Of a stretch of 64,000 nucleotides of DNA, positions 17,925 through 26,762 are shown one piece after another. Position 1 is the stretch's first letter. Each line of letters starts with the position of its first letter. The notes beneath the pieces are model-generated. The model saw only the letters and a list, made by a program, of their open reading frames with translations, did not search any database and was not told the DNA's origin. Both the position numbers and the translations under genes were made by a program. Origin of the DNA: RPQJ01 sp963823535 (GTDB lineage: Bacteria; Pseudomonadota; Gammaproteobacteria; Steroidobacterales; Steroidobacteraceae); NCBI GenBank assembly GCA_963823535.1, contig CAWGLZ010000006.1, positions 248,001 through 312,000 on the forward strand, given 5' to 3'.

Positions 17925-18827
17925 CTACTGGCTGAGCATGGGCGCCGAGCCAGCAGTGAGCGCCTGGGACACCTCCCACAGTTGCGCACGCACCGCCGGA
18001 TCGTAGGCCTGCCGGTGGGCCCTGGCGGGTTCCAGTCCGTCATAGAACAGGCCGTTGCCGACACTGTCCCCGACTGCCAGCTGCAACACTGCATCGCGGC
18101 CATCCATCACCGAACTCTCCGGAGTTATTCCCGCGGCCAGCACCATGCCGGTATCCATGAAGGTGGCCGGGTGCAGGGCGTTGACGACGATTTTCTTCGC
18201 GCTGAGCCTGTCGGCCAGCTCGATCGTATACATCACCTGGGCAAGCTTGCTCTGGCCGTAGGCACGCCACGCCGAATAGTCGGTTGCCAGCATCAGGTTA
18301 TCGAAATCCAGGGGATCTGCGGCACCCGATGAGACGTTGACGATCCGCGGGGCCGGGCTTTTCTCCAGCAGCGGCAGCAGCAGGTCGGTCAGCAGGAAGC
18401 CGGACAGGTAGTTCACCTGGAAATGCAGTTCGTAGCCATCCTTGCTCAAGCGCCTGACCGGATCCTTGATCAGCGCGATGCCCGCATTGTTGACGATCAC
18501 GTCCAGCCGGCTGTAATCCCGGTTGATCTCCGAGGCCAGCATCCGGACATCGTCAAGGGACCCGAAGTCGGCGCGGTAAAAGCGGGCGCTGCCCACACCC
18601 TTGTCATTTATCTCCTTTGCCAGGGCTTCGCCGCGCCCACTGTCGCGGCCATGGATGATGACATGGTCGCCCATCGCGGCCAGCGAGCGCGCCACCTCCC
18701 GACCGAGCCCGCCGGTAGAACCTGTGATCAACACGATGCGGTGACTGGCATCCGCTGGCGACGGACTAGTGGCCATCGACATGCCCGCGACAGACAGGGA
18801 GATCAGAACAGCAAGCAGCCATCTCAT
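17925..18827 (-). CDS. short-chain dehydrogenase/reductase with N-terminal signal segment
   Basis: 300 residues. Rossmann signature TGSTGGLG (35-42), NNAG (113-116), and the catalytic Ser-Tyr-Lys set with Ser166/167, Tyr190 and Lys194 (YGQSK). The long insert after NNAG and the YxxxK-to-NALHPATFMDTGM spacing resemble retinol-dehydrogenase-like SDRs. The first 20 residues (MRWLLAVLISLSVAGMSMA) look like a signal peptide or membrane anchor, which is unusual for an NAD(P)-dependent enzyme; it may stay anchored on the cytoplasmic face. The substrate is unknown. Confidence 0.85.
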   Translation of the reverse strand: MRWLLAVLISLSVAGMSMATSPSPADASHRIVLITGSTGGLGREVARSLAAMGDHVIIHGRDSGRGEALAKEINDKGVGSARFYRADFGSLDDVRMLASEINRDYSRLDVIVNNAGIALIKDPVRRLSKDGYELHFQVNYLSGFLLTDLLLPLLEKSPAPRIVNVSSGAADPLDFDNLMLATDYSAWRAYGQSKLAQVMYTIELADRLSAKKIVVNALHPATFMDTGMVLAAGITPESSVMDGRDAVLQLAVGDSVGNGLFYDGLEPARAHRQAYDPAVRAQLWEVSQALTAGSAPMLSQ

Positions 18828-19141
18828 GCAATTTTCTCCGGTGGGAAATGGCGGTTATCAATACGCAACGGAAATGGCGCAACTGGCTTCCAGTTGTTCA
18901 ATGGCAAGAGCCTCCAGCGACACTGTCCGTCATTCTGCGCCGCACAGCTGTCGACATGCATGCGGCTGTGCGGGTTCGGCGGATAGGTTCCATGTCGCGA
19001 CGCAAGCAGTATCGGGCGTTGCGGGTAGGGACGCGTCGACGCTGCGGAACCGGCCTCGCTGCCAACTGGCCACCCGCGCCATCGCCGTCAGCCCGAGGAT
19101 CATCGCTACCGGGATCGGATCTCGCATCGGGAACCCCTGGA
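18828..19141. other. 314-bp gap, no confident gene
   Basis: A 65-codon frame on the minus strand (ATG 19127 to 18930, MRDPIPVAMILGLTAMARVA...) begins 15 bp after the methylase stop and could be a tiny coupled gene. It has no strong ribosome site or recognisable features. Nothing else was seen. Confidence 0.25.
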
Positions 19142-20338
19142 TCAGGAAAGGTGGGTACGGCGGCTGCCGGAATAGAGTTCGAAGAACAGTAGCTTGCACG
19201 GAATGCTGCCGTTCATCAGCGCGATCGTGCGACTCGGCTTCAGGCCGATCGCCTTGTAGGGCGACGCCGCAGCGGCGAGGATCACTGCCTGCCACCCGCT
19301 GAATTTCTGCTTGAGCGTGTCGCCGACGTCCGAGTAGAGCTGCCGGATGCCGCCTTCGCTGCTGCCGATTCGATCGCCGTAGGGCAGGTTGGTCACCAGC
19401 AACCCCCGCTCGGCCGGCGGCGCGACGTCCTGGAAGCGCGCGGTGTCGAACTGGATGTACTTCTCGACGCGTGCCTTCAACGCGCTCTTGCGCGCCATCG
19501 CCACGTAAGCCGCGTCGATGTCGGAGGCCACGACCGGTGCCAGTGGTGCTTCGAGCTTCTCGGCCCGCACCTTGTCCTGCGTCGCACGCCAGAGCACGCG
19601 GTCGAAACCATGCAACCACTCGAAGTAGAACTCGCCCTTCTTGCGATGGATCTGCGGCGCCTTGCGGACTGCGATCATCGCGGCCTCGATTGCCAGTGTG
19701 CCACTGCCGCACATCGGATCGAGAAACGCCTGCGTACCGTCGTAACCCGCCAGCGTCAGGATCGCCGCGGCGAGCGTTTCCTTGAGCGGTGCCGGGTGAC
19801 CCTGCTCGCGGTAGCCGCGCTTGTGCAGTGACTTCCCCGACGTATCGAGGCTGAGCATGCAGCGGCCGTGCGCGAGGTGCGCCACGACGACCACCTTCGG
19901 TTCCTCGACGTCGACCGGCGGCACGCGCTGCCCGGATCGCGTGAAGACGTCGCGGATCGCCTCCCGGACCTGCGTGATGACCTGCTTCGGCGGCATCCCG
20001 CCGCGATCGGCGTCCGCGCCGAGGCTCTCCACCATGAAGCCGTGGCGGGCGTCGAACAGCTCGTGCCAGCGGATGCGCCGGGCCTGCGAGTGGAGCATGG
20101 CCGGTGTCTGCGCGGGCACGTCCTTGATGACGCGCAGCAGGCGGCTCGCCGTCCTGAGCTTCAGGTGCAGTTCGTAGAACAGCGCGTCGTCGGCATCGAA
20201 CGACACGGCACGAAAACCCGGCGCGAGTTCCTTCGCGCCCAGCGCCTCGAGTTCGAGCACCAGCGCGGGCTTGGTTTCTTCAGGGCAGGTGGCGATCAGG
20301 CGCACGCGGCAGCACACGGCGGGACATGGCCCGATCAT
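19142..20338 (-). CDS. THUMP-domain 23S rRNA guanine-N2 methyltransferase (RlmL N-terminal type)
   Basis: 398 residues. The N-terminal ferredoxin-like/THUMP region (about 1-165, ATCPEETKPALVLELEALGAKE...) is followed by a Rossmann methylase with motif I DPMCGSGTLAIEAA and the catalytic NLPYG motif. This is the domain order of the RlmL/YcbY N-terminal half and of the stand-alone YpsC-type enzymes that make m2G in 23S rRNA. The RlmK half is absent, which is normal for the stand-alone form. The 82-bp repeat begins just upstream of its start, so its promoter region has been disturbed or replaced. Confidence 0.87.
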   Translation of the reverse strand: MIGPCPAVCCRVRLIATCPEETKPALVLELEALGAKELAPGFRAVSFDADDALFYELHLKLRTASRLLRVIKDVPAQTPAMLHSQARRIRWHELFDARHGFMVESLGADADRGGMPPKQVITQVREAIRDVFTRSGQRVPPVDVEEPKVVVVAHLAHGRCMLSLDTSGKSLHKRGYREQGHPAPLKETLAAAILTLAGYDGTQAFLDPMCGSGTLAIEAAMIAVRKAPQIHRKKGEFYFEWLHGFDRVLWRATQDKVRAEKLEAPLAPVVASDIDAAYVAMARKSALKARVEKYIQFDTARFQDVAPPAERGLLVTNLPYGDRIGSSEGGIRQLYSDVGDTLKQKFSGWQAVILAAAASPYKAIGLKPSRTIALMNGSIPCKLLFFELYSGSRRTHLS

Positions 20339-20355
20339 AAGTCAAACGCGGATCT

Positions 20356-20437
20356 TACTTTCAAAGCGCCTCGCCTGCCGCCGTCGGGGATGCCGGCATG
20401 CACCGCCCCTGCCCGGTCGGGTCACCGGCCCGCCAAG
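20356..20437. repeat. 82-bp interspersed repeat, copy 1
   Basis: From TACTTTCAAAGCGCCTCGCC to GTCACCGGCCCGCCAAG. It is nearly identical, in the same orientation, to 27755-27836. The right part can fold (CCCGGTCGGG / CACCGGCCCG). The second copy abuts an IS91-type transposase remnant, so this is probably a terminus of that element. Confidence 0.75.
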
Positions 20438-20726
20438 ACGCCGCTCACCGTCGGATTCAGAGCAGGCGGGCCCCCGACGCCGTGCTCGAACTGAAGCCCG
20501 CCGAATTCATCCAGCCCGATCCTGCAAGGTGCCAGGGCTATCTTCCGGTGTTTGTGACGCGTCTTCCGACACTTTTTTCGGTGCAATTGTCTCTGACACC
20601 TTTGCAGACGGCACACGCTGTATGCGGTGAAGCGAACCCAAGGCAGCTCAGATTGAGCACGCTCCTGCAGAATGCAATAGTAGTGTTCTTGTTCGTCACT
20701 GAATGCCGCAACGAGGTCGCGTACCC
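20438..20726. other. intergenic region with RAYT-type repeat relic
   Basis: No gene seen. Read on the minus strand, 20567-20612 contains GGTGTCAGAGACAATTG followed by GAAAAAAGTGTCGG, a pair of imperfect palindromic motifs of the kind left next to Y1/RAYT transposases. The promoter of the serine hydrolase must lie in the right part. Confidence 0.35.
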
Positions 20727-21902
20727 ATGATCAGTGGGCAATTGGTCCGGTGTCTTTCTGTGCTTATCTTGCTGTCAGCCTGCAGCGCTGGCATTTCCGG
20801 CACATTGCCGCGAGGCGGCGCATCCGTCGATCCAGCGCTCGTCAAGACGTATTTCGACCGGCAGGGCGAGCGCGGCCTTGATGCGGTGGTGGTCGTCTTT
20901 CAGGGTAAGGAAACGCTGCATCGCGCCGCCTATGGACGCGCGCGGGATACGCCGGAAACCCCGATGACGATCGATACGCTTGTCGATGCCGGGTCGATCG
21001 CCAAACAGTTCACCGCGACTCTGGTCATGCAGGAAGTCGAGGCGGGGCGATTGCAGGTTTCCGATCCGGTGTCGAAGTTCTTTCCCGAGGCGCCGGCGGA
21101 CAAACAGGACATCACGCTGCACCAGCTGATGACGCATACATCCGGATTGACCGAGCACTCGAAAAGCGACTTCGATCCCATGTCGAAGGAAAAGGCGCTC
21201 GAGAACATATTCGCTTCTGAGCTGGCCTTCGAGCCGGGCGCTGACTTCACCTATTCCAACAGCGGCTACACGCTGCTTGCGGCCATTCTTGAACAATCAA
21301 CGAGTCAAGGTTTCACGGACCTGGTGCGCGCCCGTCTGTTCAAGAAAGCGGGTATGACGCGCGCCGGGTTTCACGGCGATGCCTATCTCGTGAACGAACC
21401 AGTGGCGTCTGGATATACCAACGACGATTTGCAGCCGTCTCCGGTGGATGCGTTGCCCATGCAGTGGGGGCTGATGGGTAATGGCGGGGTTATCGCCAGC
21501 GTTGACGACCTGGCCAAATGGATGAGGAAGCTGAGCGTCGGGCAAGTTGTGTCGCAAGCCTCGCTGGCGCAGATGTGGACCGGCCATCATCAAAGGCGCG
21601 AAGGGGTTGGGTACGGCTATGCCTGGTGGATCTACGACAGCCCCCTGGGCGTGGAAATCTGGCACGGCGGCACCGGCAGCGGCGGCAATTCGGATATGGC
21701 CTACTATCCCGAGCTGGATCTTGTTTCGATCATTCTAAGCAACCGGTTCGAATACAGGATAGATCCGGAAACCTCTCAGCCAGTCAAAGCAGGGCTTCCG
21801 GCGAGAGAAGCCCGCAAGGCGCTGGCGCGGGCGATTGCCGAAAGAGACCCTTCGCTTGATCCGGAGATCACGCTCGACCGAATGCCGCAAAGCGACAAGT
21901 AA
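20727..21902 (+). CDS. serine hydrolase lipoprotein, beta-lactamase class C/AmpH family
   Basis: 391 residues. A lipobox, LLSAC (Cys19), suggests anchoring in the outer or inner membrane facing the periplasm. The penicillin-recognising enzyme motifs are all present: S-x-x-K as SIAK (Ser90, Lys93), Y-x-N as YSN (176-178) and HGG (313-315) replacing KTG. Family members include peptidases, esterases and beta-lactamases of class C fold, so the substrate is open. The start at 20727 has GAGG about 10 bases upstream and leads directly into the signal peptide; the ATG at 20703 would add eight polar residues. Confidence 0.88.
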   Translation: MISGQLVRCLSVLILLSACSAGISGTLPRGGASVDPALVKTYFDRQGERGLDAVVVVFQGKETLHRAAYGRARDTPETPMTIDTLVDAGSIAKQFTATLVMQEVEAGRLQVSDPVSKFFPEAPADKQDITLHQLMTHTSGLTEHSKSDFDPMSKEKALENIFASELAFEPGADFTYSNSGYTLLAAILEQSTSQGFTDLVRARLFKKAGMTRAGFHGDAYLVNEPVASGYTNDDLQPSPVDALPMQWGLMGNGGVIASVDDLAKWMRKLSVGQVVSQASLAQMWTGHHQRREGVGYGYAWWIYDSPLGVEIWHGGTGSGGNSDMAYYPELDLVSIILSNRFEYRIDPETSQPVKAGLPAREARKALARAIAERDPSLDPEITLDRMPQSDK

Positions 21903-21935
21903 TCCTGTGCAAACATGCGCGATGCAAAGCGCGCG

Positions 21936-22085
21936 GTACTGACAAGTAAGTCCCCGGCGCGGGCCGACGCCGCTCACTCTGGCACGTATAGCTCCGTAAC
22001 CTGACGACAACGCCCACTGCAATCCTGGTCTGTGTTGTGTGTAGCGCCGAATGCCCACTTTTCCGAGCGAAAGATAGTTAACTTG
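21936..22085. repeat. 150-bp inverted interspersed repeat, copy 1
   Basis: Matches 42698-42848 in inverted orientation with roughly 90 percent identity by eye. It covers the last 37 codons of the small exported-protein gene (21974 end) plus about 40 bp downstream of its stop. In the other copy only this tail survives. Confidence 0.75.
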
Positions 22086-22283
22086 CCAGTACCGTTTTCC
22101 GCCAGATGGCCGAGGCAGTAGTCCAGGAAGCGGTCGGTGATGGTGGACAGCTTTTCGACGTCATGCCGGGTCGTGCCCTTCTTGCCGAGACGGTTCTTCG
22201 GCCACCGCATTCACGCCGGCACCGCACAAGATTGCGAGGGATGCAGTCGCCAGGAAGGCGCGTTTCACCTTGGACCTATGCAT
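21974..22283 (-). pseudogene. small exported protein, one-base frameshift
   Basis: Start ATG 22283. The signal peptide MHRSKVKRAFLATASLAILC...GVNAVA continues, after one surplus G near 22198, into KNRLGKKGTTRHDVEKLSTITDRFLDYCLGHLAENG and ends GRCRQVTELYVPE at 21974. Repaired, it would encode about 102 residues with a cysteine-containing C-terminus. No family recognised. The same C-terminal 37 residues are encoded at 42698-42810, so this is a family with at least two relics in the window. Confidence 0.55.
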
Positions 22284-22552
22284 CTCCTCTCGTGACGACG
22301 CCTTTGGTTCAGCCGTGTCGCATGCACTCGGCGGCGGACTCGCCGGCTCACATCCGCCCACTTGAACGTCCTATGCGCCCGCCCGATATTGCGATCCGGG
22401 CAGCGGAAAGTATCTAACCGAGGCCGCTTGTGTCCGCCAGCGCTCGTGTCAGGATTCCCGAGCGAGGCACACCCTCTTCATAAGACGCGAAAAGGCCAGA
22501 TACAGGGCCTCAGCAGACAAGCACTCAAACTCTTTCTGTCAAGGGAGCACAC

Positions 22553-23170
22553 ATGTCATCGTCACTTGGCTCGATGCCGAAGACTTCGGTAGCGCTCATC
22601 GCATGCTTCGCCCTCGGTTTCCTCACGGCGTGTGGAACCACGTCGCCACTGCAGTCCGCAGAGCAAGACAAAGTGATCGACCTGACGCCGTATTCGAAGC
22701 TGATTGTCGAGGACTTCACGGACCAGGCGACCGCCAAGGCCAAGCCGGAGACACAACCAATCCTGCGCCTGAAGATGGAATCCGCCGTCAAGACCTTCCC
22801 TGACCAGATCGCCGCTGTGACGCGGAGCCAGGGCGGCTTTGCCGAGGTGGCCCGAGCCGGTACACCGGACGTCGAGACGCTGGTCATGCGTGGCGCCATC
22901 ACCCAGTACGACGAAGGTAATGCCACGCTACGCTGGATGGTGGGCTTCGCCGCCGGCAACGTGAACTTCGACGCCGTCGTCGAACTGGTCGACGGCGGAA
23001 GTGGCCGGTCGCTCGGTACGTGGGTGGTGGACAAGAACAGCTGGGCCCTGGGCGGCGGCATCGCGGCAACCCAGACGCCCGAAGGTTTCATGCAGGAAGC
23101 GGCGACCAAGATCGGAACGCAGCTGTCCGAGAAACGCAAGGCAGGGAGCGTCAAGAAGCCTGAAGCCTGA
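22553..23170 (+). CDS. DUF4410-type lipoprotein
   Basis: 205 residues with a lipoprotein signal: hydrophobic core followed by LTAC (Cys27). The body opens with DKVIDLTPYSKLIVEDFTDQATAKA and later has GNATLRWMVGFAAGNVNFDAVVELVDGGSG, the pattern of the DUF4410 family of outer-membrane-associated lipoproteins of unknown function. A single gene with its own ribosome site (AAGGGAG). No functional link to its neighbours is apparent. Confidence 0.7.
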   Translation: MSSSLGSMPKTSVALIACFALGFLTACGTTSPLQSAEQDKVIDLTPYSKLIVEDFTDQATAKAKPETQPILRLKMESAVKTFPDQIAAVTRSQGGFAEVARAGTPDVETLVMRGAITQYDEGNATLRWMVGFAAGNVNFDAVVELVDGGSGRSLGTWVVDKNSWALGGGIAATQTPEGFMQEAATKIGTQLSEKRKAGSVKKPEA

Positions 23171-23360
23171 AGCCAGGCTGGTGGTCACATGAGGGAACTC
23201 CGGCGTCCGACCAGGGTTTCCTATCGTTGCGTCCGCCCTTACCTTACAGGTCCAGGTTCGCCACCGACAGCGCGCTCTTGTCGATGAACTGTGGCGAGCG
23301 TCGCCGGGCGGATCGAGAAAGGGCGGCGCGGGCGTGGAGAAATCATTCTGCCACGCCCGC

Positions 23361-23445
23361 GCCGTGCGGCTGCACCAGCTCGACAGCCGCGTCTTCGGCA
23401 ACACGCGGGCCATCCGCGTACTGTTGCCGCCCGGCTTCAGGGCTG
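23361..23445 (+). pseudogene. esterase N-terminal fragment
   Basis: The frame reads AVRLHQLDSRVFGNTRAIRV then LLPPGFR, the start of the putative esterase (Esterase D/enterochelin esterase-like) family. It then runs into the antisense of the RCC1 gene. No downstream catalytic part is present. Confidence 0.5.
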
Positions 23446-24702
23446 GTCCGCAACCCTGGTCGGCACGCCGCGATTCACCCGCGCACCGTCGCCGATGCAG
23501 CCCTCGGAGCCCGGGCCCCAGCAATAGGCAACGTTGCTGGCGACGCAGCAGGTGCACCAGTCGGCATCGATGGACTGGAACGCGAGATCGCCGGCGACCG
23601 GCACGGGGGACGTCACGTCCGGCGCCGGGAATGCGCCGTCGCCGCGCTCGCCCCACGCATTGCCGCCCCAGCAGTACCCGCGGCCTGCGGCCGTGACCCC
23701 GCAGCTGACGGCCATGCCCGGGGTGATCGACTTCCAGCTGAGTCCGCCCGCGACCTTCACGGGCTCCAGGGCTTCGGTCGGCGTCTTGGAACCGATGCCA
23801 AGCTCACCGCTTCCGTTCTGGCCCCAGCAGTACCCTTCGCCGGCGGTCGTGACGCCACAGGCCGTCCAGACCCCGAGCTGCAGCGACGAAAACTTCAGTC
23901 CACCCTTGATCAGCACCGGCACGTTGCTGGAAGCCTTCGAGCCGCCGCCGAGGTTGCCCGAATCGCCGTATCCCCAGCAGTAGCCTGAGCCGTCGGCAGC
24001 GATGCCGCAGGTCACCATCTGGTGCGCGGTGATCGACGTGAACGTCAGGCCACCGGACACGGCGACCGGCACCGCCGAATTCGCGCTGTTGCCCGTGCCG
24101 TGCTGTCCGCGCTCGTTATGGCCCCAGCAATAGGCGGCACCACCGGTGGCAATCGCGCAGGCGTGGTCTCCGCCCGCAGCGATGTCGATGTAGGTCCTCT
24201 CGCCGGACACCGGCACCGGCGCGGTCACGTACTGGCCCGAAGGTGCCAAGGTCCCGTCGCCGAGCCGGCCACCTTCCTGGTTGCCCCAGCAGTAGGCCCG
24301 GCCGCTCGTGGCAATCCCGCAGGAGAACGCGCCTCCGGTCGAGACCGAAATCTCGGCGAACGAGTAGCCTTCGGCCGCGGCCCTCGGCTCGTACCCGGCG
24401 GTGGTGTCACCGGTGCCGAGCTGGCCCAGCTGGTTCATGCCCCAGCACCACGACTTGCCGTCCACCCCGACTGCGCAGATCGTCATGTCGCCGCCGTCGA
24501 TTGCGGCAATCTTGGACAGTGTAGGGGTCGAACTCGGTGGTGGCGGTGGTGGCGGTGTCGTTGGCGGTGGCGGCGTGGACGCCGGCAACGGCGGTGCGGA
24601 TGTCGCCGGCGGAGGGTCCGTGGAGCCTCCTCCCCCTCCGCCACATGCGCCCAAGGCCAGTCCAGTCAGTGCGACGACGAAAACCCATTTCCGTGCTTCC
24701 AT
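23437..24702 (-). CDS. RCC1-repeat lipoprotein
   Basis: 421 residues. Signal with lipobox LGAC (Cys19-20 region), then Gly-, Pro-, Ser- and Thr-rich linkers (to about residue 65), then seven RCC1-type repeats. Each repeat carries C-A/G-I-x6-YCWG and LG-x-G-x3 blade motifs, giving a seven-bladed propeller. Cysteine pairs in each blade point to disulfides, as expected for a surface or periplasmic protein. The proline-rich tether suggests display at the cell surface, perhaps for adhesion or protein binding. The start at 24702 is preceded by GAGGGG; an upstream in-frame ATG at 25026 is not needed. Confidence 0.8.
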   Translation of the reverse strand: MEARKWVFVVALTGLALGACGGGGGGSTDPPPATSAPPLPASTPPPPTTPPPPPPPSSTPTLSKIAAIDGGDMTICAVGVDGKSWCWGMNQLGQLGTGDTTAGYEPRAAAEGYSFAEISVSTGGAFSCGIATSGRAYCWGNQEGGRLGDGTLAPSGQYVTAPVPVSGERTYIDIAAGGDHACAIATGGAAYCWGHNERGQHGTGNSANSAVPVAVSGGLTFTSITAHQMVTCGIAADGSGYCWGYGDSGNLGGGSKASSNVPVLIKGGLKFSSLQLGVWTACGVTTAGEGYCWGQNGSGELGIGSKTPTEALEPVKVAGGLSWKSITPGMAVSCGVTAAGRGYCWGGNAWGERGDGAFPAPDVTSPVPVAGDLAFQSIDADWCTCCVASNVAYCWGPGSEGCIGDGARVNRGVPTRVADQP

Positions 24703-24974
24703 GTCCCCCTCGATGCAGCCGATCGCAGCTGCGTGGCCACGAATGAAGGCGTCTGATGCGCCTATCCTGTTGTCACGGACACGCGAGTGGCTTTTTCGCA
24801 GCGGTTGGCGGCTCAGGCCGAGCCTGACGCCCGCCGCGGAGTCATCCTTGCGCCTCCTGTGTCCGGGGCGACGCCTGGCCCGAGGAACTGCCGTGGTGAC
24901 TGTGGATTCGGGCATCTGGGCCCGAGTGCTCAGCATCGCGATCGGCAATCGACTGGCGAGTGTTGCGCTCGCCC

Positions 24975-25172
24975 GGCCGCTGGTGGAAGGCGCCGCGACG
25001 GCGGTGCCCGCGCGCCAGGCGGCCACTCGGCCGAGTACTGCTGCGGCACCACGCGCTTGAGGTGCGCGAGGATCTTCGCAATGACCTCGCGCTCCTCGAT
25101 GCTGGCGATGATCCTGAGCTGGCCGCCGCCGCGTACGCAGGCCTCGATCTCGATTCCAAACAGCGCCTGCAT
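24975..25172 (-). pseudogene. IS91-family transposase C-terminal fragment
   Basis: Encodes LFGIEIEACVRGGGQLRIIA, then IEEREVIAKILAHLK and PQQYSAEWPPGARAPP, the zinc-ribbon-like tail of IS91 transposases (one ribbon Cys has become Gly). The N-terminal and catalytic parts are missing. It abuts a DUF1801 fragment on the other strand. Confidence 0.75.
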
Positions 25173-25182
25173 CGACGAGGCG

Positions 25183-25377
25183 CGATCACAGCGCCTGCGC
25201 GACGCATTTACCCACGCCGGCAAGAAGATCGACATGGGTAGATCCTGCCTCCGCTTCAAATCGCTCGACGACCTCGACCTGGCCGCGATCGCAACAGAAA
25301 TCGCCAGCACCTCGCCGGCCGACTTAATTGCGCGCTACGAAGCATCGCTCGCTCGAGCGCAGTCCGCCGATCCTTAA
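25183..25377 (+). pseudogene. DUF1801 C-terminal fragment
   Basis: The frame LRDAFTHAGKKIDMGRSCLR followed by FKSLDDLDLAAIATEIASTS and LIARYEASLAR ends at a TAA at 25377. It matches the C-terminal half of DUF1801 (YdhG-like) proteins, where GKKLDMGKSC-type sequence is diagnostic. The 5' half has been replaced by the IS91 remnant. Confidence 0.65.
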
Positions 25378-25472
25378 GTCAAATCGGCGCCAATACCGCT
25401 GAGCCGTGAGTATGCTGATCGCAAACAAGAACAAGGGAGGGTGGCATCAGACCCGGTGCCTGTCCCACGAGC

Positions 25473-25850
25473 ATGAGCATGAACAATGTCCTGAAGGGCG
25501 ACCGGCGTGCGATCGACGGCGGACCGCCGCGACGAACTTTCCTGATCGATCGCAGCGCAGTGATTCGCTGGTTCAGTCGCCTGCGTCATTCGCTGGGACC
25601 GACCGTCTATGTGAACGCGTGCGACGTTCCCGACGAACCCGATTCGCCGTACCGTGCGCGACTCGCGATACCGGTCGAGCAGAGCCTGACTGGCGAAGAC
25701 GTGGAAGAGCGCGAGCTCGTGCGCGGCGAGATCAACGTCGTCTATCAGGCGCGCTGCGCCTGTGGCAGACGCTGGTTCAGTCCGCGGCTCGAGCGCGTGC
25801 AGCTCTGTCCTCGCTGCGGTCGAGCTGTACTCCTCGACACACCAGCCTGA
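25473..25850 (+). CDS. uncharacterised zinc-ribbon protein A
   Basis: 125 residues. The C-terminal half contains C-x-C (CAC) and C-x2-C (CPRC) in ARCACGRRWFSPRLERVQLC, a four-cysteine zinc ribbon. The preceding region, VYVNACDVPDEPDSPYRARL, is shared with the protein at 26763-27077, so the two are paralogues. No family is recognised. Three in-frame ATGs (25473, 25479, 25485) are possible starts. The ribbon suggests nucleic-acid or protein binding. Confidence 0.55.
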   Translation: MSMNNVLKGDRRAIDGGPPRRTFLIDRSAVIRWFSRLRHSLGPTVYVNACDVPDEPDSPYRARLAIPVEQSLTGEDVEERELVRGEINVVYQARCACGRRWFSPRLERVQLCPRCGRAVLLDTPA

Positions 25851-26066
25851 CGCGCACGCCAGGGACCTCGGACAGGCCGGCGGATGGCCTGGCGATCACC
25901 CGGTCGCGCTGGACTCGCGGTGATCGCAACACGCCGACCTGCCCAACCGCTCTCGGCGCCGCCGCGACTGCGGTCGCGCGAGATCGCAGAAACTGCGAGC
26001 GTCTGCCTTCTCCGCCAGACCGGACGCGCGTAGGCTTCACGTTCAACCGGCAACGGACCGCCCGTG

Positions 26067-26288
26067 ATGTCAGCCACCCTCCTGCTGTTCCTGCTTCTGC
26101 TCTTCGTCGGCCTCATCGCTGTGGCGCGCAAAGGCGTGTTCACGAAGGGAAAGGGACGCAAGGGCATCGACCACTGGCCCGTGTTCCCGAAGAAGGTCCT
26201 CACACCAGTGGAGCAGCAGCTCTACCATCGGCTGCTGCGCGCGCTGATCGTCCCCGAGTTCCCCCCGATCCGCGCTGTCCGCAACTGA
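26067..26288 (+). CDS. membrane-anchored fragment resembling DUF2726
   Basis: 73 residues: an N-terminal membrane helix (SATLLLFLLLLFVGLIAVA), a basic stretch, then FPKKVLTPVEQQLYHRLLRA. The last part resembles the opening of DUF2726 proteins (LTPxEQxLYHxLxxAL), which normally continue for another 100 residues. Here a stop follows soon after, so it is probably truncated, although a short functional protein cannot be excluded. GTG 26064 is an alternative start. Confidence 0.4.
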   Translation: MSATLLLFLLLLFVGLIAVARKGVFTKGKGRKGIDHWPVFPKKVLTPVEQQLYHRLLRALIVPEFPPIRAVRN

Positions 26289-26297
26289 CTCGAGCCC

Positions 26298-26687
26298 ATG
26301 CCCGAGATCGGTCGTACCACCCGCCTGATCCACGCACCCGACAACGTTGTCTGGCATCTGCTGACCGACACGAACCAATGGCCACGCTGGGGTCCCAGCG
26401 TCCGCGCGGTGGACTGTCCGACGCAGTTCATCGGCGCCGACACCCGCGGCCGCGTGCAGACCGCGCTCGGACTGTGGCTGCCTTTCCAGATCGTGCAATG
26501 GGAGGAAGGGAGAGCCTGGAGCTGGAAAGTGGCGGGCATCCGCGCGACCGGACACTGGGTCTACAGCCACAACCCCGACGCCTGCCAGGTGACGTTCGAC
26601 GTGCCGAGCTGGGCACTGCCGTACCTACCGGTATGTGCCACTGCGTTGCGCCGGCTGGACAGACTCGCCACGGGCTCGCCCCGATAG
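26298..26687 (+). CDS. SRPBCC-fold (START/polyketide cyclase-like) protein
   Basis: 129 residues beginning nine bases after the previous stop. IGRTTRLIHAPDNVVWHLLT and TNQWPRWGPSV are the usual first strand and helix of SRPBCC proteins. The middle (GRVQTALGLWLPFQIVQWEEG) and the C-terminal helix (CATALRRLDRLA) complete the fold. These proteins bind hydrophobic ligands; no specific activity can be assigned. It lies in a run of short same-strand genes (25473-27575). Confidence 0.6.
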   Translation: MPEIGRTTRLIHAPDNVVWHLLTDTNQWPRWGPSVRAVDCPTQFIGADTRGRVQTALGLWLPFQIVQWEEGRAWSWKVAGIRATGHWVYSHNPDACQVTFDVPSWALPYLPVCATALRRLDRLATGSPR

Positions 26688-26762
26688 GTATACAAAGGAC
26701 TTCTGCAGTTCACGCGGGACCGCTAGCATGTCAATGGACCGCCGCCCGGAGCGAATCCGCCG

